NCBI GenBank assembly: GCA_018266915.1 | Contig: JAFDZM010000080.1 | Coordinates: 186,001 to 250,000, forward strand | Direction of reading: 5' to 3' | Source: Bacteroidota bacterium | GTDB taxonomy: Bacteria; Bacteroidota; Bacteroidia; Sphingobacteriales; Sphingobacteriaceae | Length of the DNA: 64,000 nt | Part shown: positions 27,125 to 36,661 of the stretch, one piece after another | Position numbering within the stretch: the stretch's first letter is position 1 | How the letters are laid out: each line of letters starts with the position of its first letter | Position numbers and translations under genes: made by a program | Notes under the pieces: model-generated | What the model was told of the DNA's origin: nothing | The model's database searches: none | The model's input: the letters and a program-made list of their open reading frames with translations, nothing else

Positions 27125-28297
27125 ATGAAATTAAGCAATTTATCTTTGGGACTGTTATCGGCTTGCGTGGTTTTGATGGGGGCCTGCAAGCAATCAGCTA
27201 CTAAAACAGACGCATCAACAACTATGAAAGACAGTATTACTTACGGAAAACTCCCGGCTGATTCGGCCTTTGAAAAAACAATTGACGGTAAACAAACACA
27301 CCTGTTCGTACTGAAAAACAAAAATGGCATGGAAGCTGCCATAACCAATTACGGCGGTCGCTTGGTTGCCCTTCTCGTTCCGGATAGCGCCGGCAAAATG
27401 ATTGATGTTTCGGTGGGTATGAGCAGTGTTGATGATTACGTTAAGTCGACTGAACGCTATTACGGCGCTACAATTGGCAGATATGGTAACCGTATTGCAA
27501 AAGGACATTTTACGCTTGAAGGCAAACAATATACTTTGGCTACCAACAATGCGCCTAATACCTTACACGGCGGTAAAAAAGGCTACCAGGACGTGGTTTG
27601 GGACGCAAAAAAAGTGAATGACCAAACTCTGGTGTTGACCTATCTTTCAAAAGATATGGAAGAAGGTTTTCCCGGCAATCTAAAAGTAAAAGTGACTTAC
27701 TCATTAACCGACGACAATGGTTTCAAATGTGACTACGAGGCTACTACAGATAAAACAACCATTGTGAACCTTACCAACCATGCTTATTTCAACCTGAATG
27801 GTGAAGGCAGCGGAACTATACTGAACCATTTAGTGCAATTTAAAGCTGACCATTATACCCCTGTGGATTCAACTTTGATCCCGACAGGAAAGATTGAGCC
27901 GGTAAAAGGTACGCCATTTGACTTTACTACTGCAACAACTATCGGTGCACGTATTAATGATGCGAATGACCAATTGAAAAACGGCAAAGGATACGATCAC
28001 AATTTCGTACTTAATAAGCATACCATTGCCGATCCTATTGCTATTGTTAAAGGCGACAAAACAGGCATAGTGATGGAGATCTACACCGAAGAGCCAGCTA
28101 TGCAGTTCTACAGCGGCAACTTTATGCAAGGGAAGAACACGATGAAATACGGTGAAAAAGATGATTACCGCACGGCTTTTGCTATGGAAACGCAGCATTA
28201 TCCTGATTCACCAAATCAACCGCAATTTCCGTCGACGGTATTGAAACCTGGTCAAACCTATAAAACAGAATCGCTTTATAAGTTCAAAACAAAATAA
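27125..28297 (+). CDS. galM: Aldose 1-epimerase (mutarotase), lipoprotein
   Basis: The 390-residue protein has a lipoprotein signal with Cys21 (LMGAC), so it is exported and membrane-anchored, unlike the cytoplasmic GalM of E. coli. GATIGRYGNRIAKG, NAPNTLHGG (His148), NLTNHAYFNL (His219) and EEPAMQFYSGN (Glu323) are the substrate and catalytic motifs. It interconverts alpha and beta anomers of released sugars. A terminator follows. Confidence 0.93.
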   Translation: MKLSNLSLGLLSACVVLMGACKQSATKTDASTTMKDSITYGKLPADSAFEKTIDGKQTHLFVLKNKNGMEAAITNYGGRLVALLVPDSAGKMIDVSVGMSSVDDYVKSTERYYGATIGRYGNRIAKGHFTLEGKQYTLATNNAPNTLHGGKKGYQDVVWDAKKVNDQTLVLTYLSKDMEEGFPGNLKVKVTYSLTDDNGFKCDYEATTDKTTIVNLTNHAYFNLNGEGSGTILNHLVQFKADHYTPVDSTLIPTGKIEPVKGTPFDFTTATTIGARINDANDQLKNGKGYDHNFVLNKHTIADPIAIVKGDKTGIVMEIYTEEPAMQFYSGNFMQGKNTMKYGEKDDYRTAFAMETQHYPDSPNQPQFPSTVLKPGQTYKTESLYKFKTK

Positions 28298-28323
28298 GAC
28301 GGAATGTATTGCGTCTCTACAAC

Positions 28324-28355
28324 ATCCTGCTGGTGTAAACCAACGGGATTTTTTT
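28324..28355 (+). terminator. galM intrinsic terminator
   Basis: ATCCTGCTGGT (28324-28334) pairs with ACCAACGGGAT (28339-28349) with one mismatch and a GTAA loop, followed by seven T. It separates the sugar genes from the molybdenum-cofactor operon. Confidence 0.85.
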
Positions 28356-28430
28356 ATGTAATAAAACGACATTTGAAAAACATTCAGCTCAGTTGAAATA
28401 TTTACATTTACAGTTTAGAACACCAAGATA

Positions 28431-29420
28431 GTGCTGATAGATAATCACGGCAGAAAGATTAATTACTTGCGATTGGCTGTAACCGACCGGTGCAACCTAC
28501 GCTGCTTTTATTGTATGCCTGAGGAAGGATTAAACTGGCTGTCGCGCAGCGAATTGCTGACTTACGAAGAAATGCTTTCTGTATGTAGTCTGCTGGTAAA
28601 AATGGGTATCGAAAAAATACGTATTACTGGTGGAGAGCCTTTTGTCCGTAAGGACATTATGCAATTACTAACAGCTCTTTCTAAATTACAAGGTTTAAAT
28701 GAATTAACCATCACTACTAACGGTGTATTAACCGCACCATTTATACCTGAGTTAAGGAAAATTGGCGTTAAGTCAGTCAACCTGAGTTTAGATACACTGG
28801 ACGCCAATCGCTTCTTTGCAATCACCAAACGGGACGAATTTGCTAACGTGATGGAAACCTTTGAGCAATTACTCAAACATGATATAGAGGTTAAGATCAA
28901 TGCAGTAGTGATGGACGGGAAAAATACGCAGGATATTATTCCCCTGGTTGAGCTAACCAAAAACCTGCCTGTCAGTGTGCGGTTTATCGAGGAAATGCCA
29001 TTTAATGGTGACGGACATATTTATACTGGCTTGCAATGGGATTATATTCGGATTTTGGACGAGATAAGGCAGAAATATCCGGATATTACAAAACTAACCG
29101 ACTCGCCTTTTTCTACATCTTATAATTATCAGATTCCAGGTCATAAAGGAAATATAGGTATTATTGCTGCCTATTCACGCACGTTTTGCGGTACTTGTAA
29201 CCGGATAAGGATTACGCCAGAAGGAGAATTAAAAACGTGTTTATACGATGCGGGGGTATTGAATATAAAGGATCTAATCCGCAGCGGGGTAAAAGATAAT
29301 GATCTCGAAAAAGCTTTATTAAACGCTTTTTCTCATCGCTCAAAAGACGGCTGGGAAGCTGAACAGAACCGCAGTAACAATATTCCTGCTCATGAATCTA
29401 TGGCAACAATCGGAGGATAA
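28431..29420 (+). CDS. moaA: GTP 3',8-cyclase
   Basis: This radical-SAM enzyme makes the first molybdenum-cofactor intermediate from GTP. The 329-residue protein starts with GTG. Cys21, Cys25 and Cys28 in CNLRCFYC bind the SAM cluster. A second cluster is bound by the three cysteines of FCGTCNRIRI and the later KTCLYD. The protein ends with IGG, the conserved C-terminal double glycine needed for activity. It is first in a five-gene plus-strand run; moeA begins three bases after its stop. Confidence 0.96.
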   Translation: MLIDNHGRKINYLRLAVTDRCNLRCFYCMPEEGLNWLSRSELLTYEEMLSVCSLLVKMGIEKIRITGGEPFVRKDIMQLLTALSKLQGLNELTITTNGVLTAPFIPELRKIGVKSVNLSLDTLDANRFFAITKRDEFANVMETFEQLLKHDIEVKINAVVMDGKNTQDIIPLVELTKNLPVSVRFIEEMPFNGDGHIYTGLQWDYIRILDEIRQKYPDITKLTDSPFSTSYNYQIPGHKGNIGIIAAYSRTFCGTCNRIRITPEGELKTCLYDAGVLNIKDLIRSGVKDNDLEKALLNAFSHRSKDGWEAEQNRSNNIPAHESMATIGG

Positions 29421-29423
29421 CAT

Positions 29424-30632
29424 ATGGTAACGGTTGAGCAAGCGGAGAAATTAATATTGGCTGAAGCAAAAGATTTTGGTACAGAAACCATTCCTTTTGA
29501 AGATGCTTTGCGCCGGACCCTTGCCGAAGATATAAAAGCTGATCGCGACTTACCTCCGTTTAATCGTGTAACGATGGACGGGATTGCTGTAAGATATTCG
29601 GCTATTGAACATAGAGTTCACGCATTCAAAATAAAATCTACACAGGCTGCCGGTGACAATCCTATCGATATTGAACAACTTGATGAATGTATCGAAATCA
29701 TGACCGGGGCTTCTTTGCCATCTTCGGTGGATACCATAATCCCTTATGAACACATCGACATAAAAAATGGTATCGCTAATATCACTGCTTCAGCCTCTCA
29801 GAAAGGCCAGAATTTACACTTAAAAGGAGCTGATAAGAAACAAGGAGACGTTGTTGCGACGAAACAACAATTGATCACCCCGGCTATAATCAGTGTTGCA
29901 GCATCAGTTGGGAAAACTGAATTATTGGTAAAGAAATTACCACGTGTAGTTGTCATTTCATCCGGCGATGAGTTAGTTAATGTGGATGAACAGCCTTCAT
30001 CTATTCAAATCAGAAAATCCAATAGCTATACTATCAGGGCAGTTTTACGTCAATATAATTTAGACGCAGATATGCTACATATTCCGGACGATCCGAAAAT
30101 CACTAAAGAAAAACTAAACTATTGCATAACCAATTACGATGTAATACTGATGACCGGCGGTATTAGCATGGGCAAGTTTGATTATATACCGAGGGCTTTG
30201 GATGAGATTAGTGTAAAAACCATCTTTCACAAAGTAAGCCAGCGCCCGGGTAAGCCATTCTGGTTTGGTAAACATGATAACGGCGTACTTGTGTTTGCTT
30301 TTCCGGGGAACCCGGTGGCTACGTTTATGTGCCTGCACCGGTACTTTTTGCCCTGGTTAAATGCCAGTCAGGGGTTTAAAGAAAGACAAGCTGTTTATGC
30401 GGTTTTTGGACAGAATTTTACTTTTAAGCCTGACCTGCAATATTTTTTGCAAGTAAAACTACGTTTTTCCGACAAAGGGCAAATAATAGCTGAAGCAATT
30501 GAAGGCAACGGTTCAGGTGATTTTGCTAACTTAGCAGATACAGACGCCTTTATTGAATTGCCGAAAGGCAGAGACGAATTTAAGCATGGCGAAGTGTTTC
30601 GTGTGTGGCCATTTAAACAATTGACAATATGA
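29424..30632 (+). CDS. moeA: Molybdopterin molybdotransferase
   Basis: The 402-residue enzyme inserts molybdate into adenylylated molybdopterin. FNRVTMDGIAVRY near residue 50, MTGASLPSSVDTIIPYE, ISSGDELV, MTGGISMGKFDYIPRAL and FPGNPVATF are in the standard MoeA order across its four domains. Length is typical. It overlaps moaC by four bases (ATGA), a sign of coupled translation. Confidence 0.95.
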   Translation: MVTVEQAEKLILAEAKDFGTETIPFEDALRRTLAEDIKADRDLPPFNRVTMDGIAVRYSAIEHRVHAFKIKSTQAAGDNPIDIEQLDECIEIMTGASLPSSVDTIIPYEHIDIKNGIANITASASQKGQNLHLKGADKKQGDVVATKQQLITPAIISVAASVGKTELLVKKLPRVVVISSGDELVNVDEQPSSIQIRKSNSYTIRAVLRQYNLDADMLHIPDDPKITKEKLNYCITNYDVILMTGGISMGKFDYIPRALDEISVKTIFHKVSQRPGKPFWFGKHDNGVLVFAFPGNPVATFMCLHRYFLPWLNASQGFKERQAVYAVFGQNFTFKPDLQYFLQVKLRFSDKGQIIAEAIEGNGSGDFANLADTDAFIELPKGRDEFKHGEVFRVWPFKQLTI

Positions 30633-31102
30633 CTTTTTCGCATTTGGACGAGCGTGGGCAGCCTAACATGGTTGATGTAGGCGAAAAGCAAGTTTCACTG
30701 CGAATGGCTGTTGCTAGAAGCATAGTCTCGTTACCAGTAGAAGTATTGGAGCAATTGACGAATGGCGACATTCAAACCAAAAAAGGCTCTGTATTTCAAA
30801 CGGCGGTTATTGCTGGAATAATGGCTGCCAAGAAAACCGGTGATTTGATACCACTATGCCATCCACTTGGATTAGATAACTGTAGTATTAATATTCATTT
30901 AAATGGGCATCATGAAGTTGTAATTGATTGTACAGCCACGATTACAGCTAAAACTGGCGTTGAGATGGAGGCATTGGTTGGTGCATCTATAGCTGCGCTG
31001 ACCATATATGATATGTGCAAGGCTTTGAGCCATGACATTGTGATAAAAGAAACCAAACTGATGGAAAAGACAGGAGGTAAACGTGACTTCAAAAGAGCAT
31101 AA
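30629..31102 (+). CDS. moaC: Cyclic pyranopterin monophosphate synthase
   Basis: The 157-residue enzyme finishes the first step begun by MoaA. MVDVGEKQVSLRMAVARS, KKGSVFQTAVIAG, DLIPLCHPLGL and GVEMEALVGASIAALTIYDM are almost invariant family motifs. The gene overlaps moeA by four bases and mobA by twenty. Confidence 0.96.
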   Translation: MTFSHLDERGQPNMVDVGEKQVSLRMAVARSIVSLPVEVLEQLTNGDIQTKKGSVFQTAVIAGIMAAKKTGDLIPLCHPLGLDNCSINIHLNGHHEVVIDCTATITAKTGVEMEALVGASIAALTIYDMCKALSHDIVIKETKLMEKTGGKRDFKRA

Positions 31103-32255
31103 AAAACATACAGACCTTATCAGACCAGTCATCGGTAACTATGCAAGAAACGAATGGGCCATCGTCGGTGCGCCCTGTGTGGTGATAAAATCTTTAGCTG
31201 ATCTGGTGATCGGCGCGTTATCTTCTAAATATAAATGTGCCTACGCCGATACTTCTCATAATGATGAGATGACATCTGCGCCGGGACGTTTGGCAAACGG
31301 CGCCGCGTTGGAATATATAGACCAGATCAATTATCAGCAGTTCAATTATAACACCATATCTACCCCATTCAAATTAAGACAGCAGTTTTCAGAAGCCGAC
31401 CTGGTACTGGTAAATGGCAATCATCAGCAGGCAAGGGCCCAAGTGGTAATTATTTATCATACCAAAGCATCTTCTCTGCAAAAAAGGTTGGCTCAACTGG
31501 CCAATGTTGAATTAATATTACTTGCTGAGAATGCGTCTGACGTGTTTGATTTTATAAAAGAGTCAATTCCAAACTGGCAAAACATACCGATTTGCCGTTT
31601 GGATGAATCGGACAAGATCATCGCCTTTTTCGAGAATAAGATATTGCAATCGAAGCCTCTGCTAAATGGTTTGGTGCTCGCAGGTGGCAAAAGTGTGCGT
31701 ATGGGCTTTGATAAGGGAGCAGTTAGTTGGTTTGGCAAAGAGCAGCGTTACCATGTGGCAGATATATTGAAGCCATTATGTAAAGATGTTTTCATATCCT
31801 GTCGTGCTGACCAGAAGCAACAAATCAATCCGACTTATCCGGTTTTGGAAGATACTTTTACAGGTTTAGGGCCTTACGGCGCTATTCTTTCTGCATTCAG
31901 GGAACAACCCGACAGGGCATGGTTGGTTGTAGCCTGTGATATGCCTCTATTGGAAACTAAAACTTTCAAATTCCTCATCGAAAAACGTAAAGTATCCGCT
32001 ATTGCTACGGCGTATAATAGTCCTGATAATGAATTCCCGGAACCATTGATAACCATTTGGGAGCCTAAAAGCTACCCTGTATTGCTATCGTTTCTGTCGC
32101 AAGGATATTCCTGTCCGCGAAAAGTATTGATCAATAGCGATGTGCACCTGCTACAGGCACCTAATACCGATGCATTGACCAACGTAAATACGCCGGATGA
32201 CCTTGAAAAAGTGAAGCAGACGATCCATCAAAAGATAGCAAGCGCTGATGTCTGA
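31083..32255 (+). CDS. mobA: MobA-type guanylyltransferase with N-terminal MobB-like domain
   Basis: The 390-residue protein starts with GTG preceded by a clear GGAGG at about 31073-31078, unusual in this genome. The C-terminal half, from about residue 193, is MobA: LNGLVLAGGKSVRMGFDKG is the nucleotide-binding loop and VVACDMPLLE the metal-binding aspartate. It adds GMP to molybdopterin. The first 190 residues resemble MobB in position and in the sequence VDxx-like segments, but there is no P-loop: the place of Walker A reads AIVGAPCVVIKSLADLV. So this part may be a degenerate MobB that keeps only a scaffold role. Confidence 0.85.
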   Translation: MTSKEHKKHTDLIRPVIGNYARNEWAIVGAPCVVIKSLADLVIGALSSKYKCAYADTSHNDEMTSAPGRLANGAALEYIDQINYQQFNYNTISTPFKLRQQFSEADLVLVNGNHQQARAQVVIIYHTKASSLQKRLAQLANVELILLAENASDVFDFIKESIPNWQNIPICRLDESDKIIAFFENKILQSKPLLNGLVLAGGKSVRMGFDKGAVSWFGKEQRYHVADILKPLCKDVFISCRADQKQQINPTYPVLEDTFTGLGPYGAILSAFREQPDRAWLVVACDMPLLETKTFKFLIEKRKVSAIATAYNSPDNEFPEPLITIWEPKSYPVLLSFLSQGYSCPRKVLINSDVHLLQAPNTDALTNVNTPDDLEKVKQTIHQKIASADV

Positions 32256-33297
32256 AGATTTTGTTAGATATAGCTGCCAGATTGCTTTGCCCGGTTTTAG
32301 TGAATCAGCACAGTTACTACTACAGCAAGCGAAGGTATTAATTGTTGGTGCAGGAGGCTTAGGCTGTCCGTCTGCACAATACATTGCTGCAGCGGGAGTT
32401 GGCACAATTGGTATTGCAGATTTTGATACAGTATCCATAAGCAATTTACATCGGCAGGTTTTATATACACCACAAGACGCAGGGTTAAGTAAAGCTTTAG
32501 TCGCTTGTAAACGTCTTCAAAAACAAAATCCCGGCATAAACCTCATTCCGCATCAGGTAAAGATTACATCCGATAATGTGCTGGATATTCTACAACAATA
32601 CGATATTATTGTAGACGGTACTGATAATTTCGAAACCCGATATTTATTAAATGACGCTGCTGTTCTATTAGGAAAGCCCTTAGTCTATGGAGCCATTTAT
32701 CAATTTGAAGGCCAGGTGGCTGTATGGAATATGAGGAACGCCGATGGTACCTTCTCTCCTAACTACCGTGATTTATTTCCGGAAGTCGATGCCACCCAAG
32801 TTCCCAATTGCACCGAAGGTGGCGTAATCCCAACATTAGCCGGAATTATCGGTTGTATGCAAGCCAACGAGGTGATTAAATACATTACAAAAACAGGCGA
32901 ATTATTGTCAGGCAAAGTATTAATGCTCGACGCTCAAACCCTTCAAAGCAGAATCATAAAAATTAGTTTGATAAGTAAGGTTAGTATAAAACAGATAAAA
33001 CTCACTGAAGCTATTCCTTTAATTTCCGTTGCTGATCTGAAAAAAGGCCTTAAAGAAAACCGCTTTGAATTGATCGACGTGCGTACCGACCGTGAAAGGG
33101 ATGAATATAATATAGGCGGTATGCACATCCCTTTAATCGAATTAGAAGATCACCTTGATTATTTTAAAGGCAGTGGAGAAAAAGTAATTTATTGTGCTAC
33201 AGGAAAACGAAGCGCTGACGCTGTAAAAGTTATTAAACAAAAGTATCCTGATGCGAAGGTATTTTCATTAGCCGGCGGATTGGATGCATTTATCTGA
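32248..33297 (+). CDS. moeB: MoeB/ThiF-type adenylyltransferase with rhodanese domain
   Basis: The 349-residue protein first activates a carrier protein C-terminus (here most likely MoaD) with ATP. VLIVGAGGLGCP at residues 31-41 and HRQVLYTPQDAG are the adenylylation motifs. From about residue 260 a rhodanese domain follows, with LIDVRTDRERDEYNIGG and Cys316 in IYCATGKRSAD as the sulfur-carrying residue. The two CxxC pairs that bind zinc in E. coli MoeB are absent; SPNYRDLFPE takes the place of the first. The fusion joins activation and sulfur donation in one protein. It overlaps mobA by eight bases. Confidence 0.9.
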   Translation: MSEDFVRYSCQIALPGFSESAQLLLQQAKVLIVGAGGLGCPSAQYIAAAGVGTIGIADFDTVSISNLHRQVLYTPQDAGLSKALVACKRLQKQNPGINLIPHQVKITSDNVLDILQQYDIIVDGTDNFETRYLLNDAAVLLGKPLVYGAIYQFEGQVAVWNMRNADGTFSPNYRDLFPEVDATQVPNCTEGGVIPTLAGIIGCMQANEVIKYITKTGELLSGKVLMLDAQTLQSRIIKISLISKVSIKQIKLTEAIPLISVADLKKGLKENRFELIDVRTDRERDEYNIGGMHIPLIELEDHLDYFKGSGEKVIYCATGKRSADAVKVIKQKYPDAKVFSLAGGLDAFI

Positions 33298-33371
33298 ACA
33301 TGATTAAATATATTTATATGATTTTCAGGATGATCCTGTTGATTCCTAAATCATAAAAATTGTGTTAAAAA

Positions 33372-33791
33372 TCACGGATGTGCTGCTACCCAAACTTCAC
33401 CATCCTCAAATATCTCTTTTTTCCAGATCGGTACTGTTTGTTTCAGAGTGTCAATTACATAACGACAAGCTTCAAATGCAGCATCGCGGTGTGCACAGGA
33501 AACAGTTATGATAACCGGTATTTCTCCCACTTCTAATACCCCTACCCGATGATGGATTAACAGTTTTTGAACCGGCCATTTGTTGAATGCCTCGTCGGCT
33601 ATTTTTTGTATCTCTTTAATAGCCATCGGCTCGTAAGCCTCAAATTCAAGACGTATTACCGTTTTACCTTTGGTATTATCACGTACAGTACCAATAAATA
33701 TATCTATCCCACCCGATTGCGGTGTCATCACCCAGTCAATACAGGATTGAATATTTAATGGTTGTTTAGATATTTTTATTTGGATGTTCAA
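33372..33791 (-). CDS. moaE: Molybdopterin synthase catalytic subunit
   Basis: The 139-residue MoaE adds two sulfurs to cyclic pyranopterin to make molybdopterin. GGIDIFIGTVRDNTKGK, YEPMAIKEI, HRVGVLEVGE and VPIWKKEIFEDGEVWV are family motifs; the lysines in WKKE are catalytic. It is on the minus strand, convergent with moeB, and is 34 bases downstream of moaD. Confidence 0.95.
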   Translation of the reverse strand: MNIQIKISKQPLNIQSCIDWVMTPQSGGIDIFIGTVRDNTKGKTVIRLEFEAYEPMAIKEIQKIADEAFNKWPVQKLLIHHRVGVLEVGEIPVIITVSCAHRDAAFEACRYVIDTLKQTVPIWKKEIFEDGEVWVAAHP

Positions 33792-33825
33792 TCAGCGAAA
33801 TTTTATAATCATTTAAAATCAACGG

Positions 33826-34068
33826 TCAGCCACCACTTACCGGCGGAATGATAGCAATCTCATCTCTCTCAGTCAATAAACCCTCGTCAGACGCATATTC
33901 ATTGTTTACAGCTACCATGTACGATACCAGGTGCCTCAGTCGTGGGTATCTATCCTCAAGTGATTGTTTTAAGTTTTGAGTAGTACCATTTTCCGGTAAT
34001 TCTATTTCAACTGAAGAGCCGCCAAAAATATCCTTTGCTATACCAAATGCAAGCACATTCACTTTCAT
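33826..34068 (-). CDS. moaD: Molybdopterin synthase sulfur carrier
   Basis: The 80-residue ubiquitin-like protein ends in SGG, the double glycine that is thiocarboxylated by the MoeB-rhodanese protein. NNEYASDEGLLTERDEIAIIPPVSGG-type ending is standard for MoaD; only the last few residues are needed to identify it. It pairs with moaE just downstream and begins close after the permease stop. Confidence 0.92.
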   Translation of the reverse strand: MKVNVLAFGIAKDIFGGSSVEIELPENGTTQNLKQSLEDRYPRLRHLVSYMVAVNNEYASDEGLLTERDEIAIIPPVSGG

Positions 34069-34082
34069 GCTGCAAAATTAAC

Positions 34083-35525
34083 TCAATTCGGTAATATAAC
34101 TTCGTTTGTAGCGGGCTTCTTTTTGAAATACCAGTATAATGGTATTCCTATGGCAGTCAAAGCAAGCCCGAACACGGAGTTTATGATAGGACTTTTTCCT
34201 GTTATATAATTGTTGATATCGTTATACAGGGTAATCACTACATATAACATAGTAAAAAAAATAAAGATGATCGGCAAGTAAGGATAGCCTTTCAACTTGT
34301 AATGCCGGTGTGCGTTGGGTATTTTCTTGCGCAGGATAAAAATCCCATAAGCTGCAAATCCGTAAAATATCCATGAAATGAAAACGAACATATCCATCAA
34401 CATATCAAATGAACCAATTAACACCAGCAACACTGCCCATGTACATTGTAATAACAGGGCATTGGCGGGTGTGTTATATTTTGAATTTACCTTACCTGTA
34501 AACGCAAAGAAATTCCGCTCCTCGCCCATGGCATAAATTACTCTTGCAGATGGGAAAAGATTGCCATTTGTAGCCCCTGCAGTAGATAATATGACCATCA
34601 GCGCCACAAAGCCGCCGCCTGCAACGCCCATTACTTTATAAAGCGCATCAGATGCAACGAGTGCTGAATTTTTCATGGTGTCCACAGGTAGCATGTACAA
34701 ATACGCTTCATTAACAAGGGCATAAATAATGATACAGGTGATCAAGCCCATAATTAATCCCCTTGGTATATTCTTTTGCGGATCTTTAATCTCACCAGAT
34801 ACAAATCCCAGGTTATTCCAGCCATCATAGGCAGCTAACGCGCCGGTGGTTGCAGCAATAAAAGCAGGAATAGTTTTCCATAAGGAGTGAGCGAATGTTG
34901 CCGAATCTTGTCTCAGATTAAGCAAATTGCCTTTGCCAGAGAAGAAAATAGCTATTACGAGGAAAACAAGTGCAGCCACCTTTAAAACTGAAAAGAAAAT
35001 CTGTACCGCTCCACCTGCTTTCAAGCTTTTTATATTGATCCAGGTGAAAATAATGATTAGCAGTGATGCAACTGTTTTTACACCAATGTTCTCAAACAGA
35101 TAGAATTTACCTATGAATGGAATTACAAACGGTATGGAATGTTCAACTGACTGAGAAAACCGGGGGAGTTTAACAAAGTATTGCAAATAATCGGCAAATA
35201 CGAAAGCTATCCCGGATATGGATGCGGTATTAACTACAATAAAACATGCCCAACCAAAAAGATAAGCAAAGAAATTGCCGTACATCTGCCTGAAATAGGC
35301 ATATTGCCCACCAGATTCAGGGATCATACAGCCTACTTCCGCATTAATCATCCCCCCGAAAAGTGAAACAACGCCGGCTACAACCCAAACTAACAATAAC
35401 AGTAAAGGTGAACCCAGTTGCGCCGCCATCGTAGCGGGCTTCATGAAAATACTGCTGCCAATTACTGAGCCTATCACAATTGAAACAGAGGCCCACAATC
35501 CTAATTTGCGCTCGAGTTGTGCCAT
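34083..35525 (-). CDS. APC-family amino-acid permease
   Basis: The 480-residue protein has 12 predicted membrane segments. The start LGLWASVSIVIGSVIGSSIF carries the unwound first helix motif of amino acid-polyamine-organocation transporters, and GALAAYDGWNNLGFVSGEIK is the conserved helix 6 region. This resembles LAT-type exchangers and serine/threonine permeases of Bacteroidota. Substrate unknown. It lies between moaD and the Rieske oxygenase on the minus strand, with five bases to the latter, so it may share the oxygenase transcript. Confidence 0.88.
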   Translation of the reverse strand: MAQLERKLGLWASVSIVIGSVIGSSIFMKPATMAAQLGSPLLLLLVWVVAGVVSLFGGMINAEVGCMIPESGGQYAYFRQMYGNFFAYLFGWACFIVVNTASISGIAFVFADYLQYFVKLPRFSQSVEHSIPFVIPFIGKFYLFENIGVKTVASLLIIIFTWINIKSLKAGGAVQIFFSVLKVAALVFLVIAIFFSGKGNLLNLRQDSATFAHSLWKTIPAFIAATTGALAAYDGWNNLGFVSGEIKDPQKNIPRGLIMGLITCIIIYALVNEAYLYMLPVDTMKNSALVASDALYKVMGVAGGGFVALMVILSTAGATNGNLFPSARVIYAMGEERNFFAFTGKVNSKYNTPANALLLQCTWAVLLVLIGSFDMLMDMFVFISWIFYGFAAYGIFILRKKIPNAHRHYKLKGYPYLPIIFIFFTMLYVVITLYNDINNYITGKSPIINSVFGLALTAIGIPLYWYFKKKPATNEVILPN

Positions 35526-35530
35526 TGTGG

Positions 35531-36619
35531 CTACTTGTTAATGAATTCGGCTAAAATTCTATGAAAATGATGCGTACCCTGCTCTCGTGTTACGGAATAT
35601 CTGCCATGCTTATAAAACCTTGATCGAACACCCCGCTGCACGTTCTCTACTATTTCTTCGTCCTCCTGCTCTACTTTATCTAACCCTGATCCAGCTCCTT
35701 TGTCCAATTTGCTCTCGTCCCAAACATAGGATAAAAACCGTACCCGGCATTCACCTACAGAAACGGGCTCGACTACATTCACTGATAATCCCCACGGATA
35801 AAAATTGAACATCATATTAGGGAATACCCAGAAATAATAGGCCGCAACATTTTTACCATAATCCGGCGAGTCTGTTGGCAGCTTAAAGCAATCCTTATCT
35901 GTTTTTGATAATCCCAATTGTAAGCTCGAATAGGGAAAGAAAAGCTCTGTCGCATACTCCCCAAAATCAATCACCGCATTTAATCCTGCATGAACAAAAG
36001 GTATATGAAAGCCCTCCAGGTAATTTTCGCAATATAAGGCCCAGTTAGCTTTTACATAAAAGGTTCGGGATAATTCAGGGTAAGATTTAAACTCATCCAA
36101 TGGCATCCAGTTTACCCGTTCAAGCATATCCCTGAAAAACAGATCATGCGGGTAATCCGGATTAACACAGGTAAATAACCAATTGCTCCATTGGAACAAA
36201 CTCAGTTGATGCAGATCATCCTCGGCAGTTGGAAAATTTCTGACTTCTTTAAACTCAGGCATTGAGGCAAATTTGCCATCAAGATTAAACAGCCGCCCAT
36301 GGTAACGGCATCGTAAATTTGCCTGTTTACAGGCTTTTTCTGCCACTATATTCCCTCTATGTGTACAAACATTGGATAAAAGGTTTATTTCACCTGTTTT
36401 GCTTCTTGTTAACACAAGCGGCTCATCTAAATAATCAGGTAATAAAGTAAACGGATAGACCTCAGTTTTTGCTTTTACGAGTTCAGTACTCCCTATAAAC
36501 TGCCAGGATGGTGCAAAAATCTTTTCGCGGCATTGTTCAAATACCTCAGCGCTTGTATAGAAATCCGTATCAAGGGTTTTAGCAATGGAGATATTGGGGT
36601 CGACAGAAAATCGGGGCAT
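35531..36619 (-). CDS. Rieske-type aromatic-ring/amine oxygenase, large subunit
   Basis: The 362-residue protein has Cys85, His87, Cys104 and His107 (CTHRGN and CRYHGRLF) binding a Rieske 2Fe-2S cluster. The catalytic iron is held by His205 and His210 in EGFHIPFVH and probably an aspartate near the C-terminus. Family members hydroxylate aromatics or, in the choline-monooxygenase/GbcA branch, act on quaternary amines. The spacing and lack of a small-subunit gene favour the second type. No reductase gene is adjacent. Divergent from a small ferredoxin-like gene, a possible electron donor. Confidence 0.88.
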   Translation of the reverse strand: MPRFSVDPNISIAKTLDTDFYTSAEVFEQCREKIFAPSWQFIGSTELVKAKTEVYPFTLLPDYLDEPLVLTRSKTGEINLLSNVCTHRGNIVAEKACKQANLRCRYHGRLFNLDGKFASMPEFKEVRNFPTAEDDLHQLSLFQWSNWLFTCVNPDYPHDLFFRDMLERVNWMPLDEFKSYPELSRTFYVKANWALYCENYLEGFHIPFVHAGLNAVIDFGEYATELFFPYSSLQLGLSKTDKDCFKLPTDSPDYGKNVAAYYFWVFPNMMFNFYPWGLSVNVVEPVSVGECRVRFLSYVWDESKLDKGAGSGLDKVEQEDEEIVENVQRGVRSRFYKHGRYSVTREQGTHHFHRILAEFINK

Positions 36620-36661
36620 ATCAGCTTGGCTTAAATCGGTTAAAGCTGTAATTTAGTTGTT

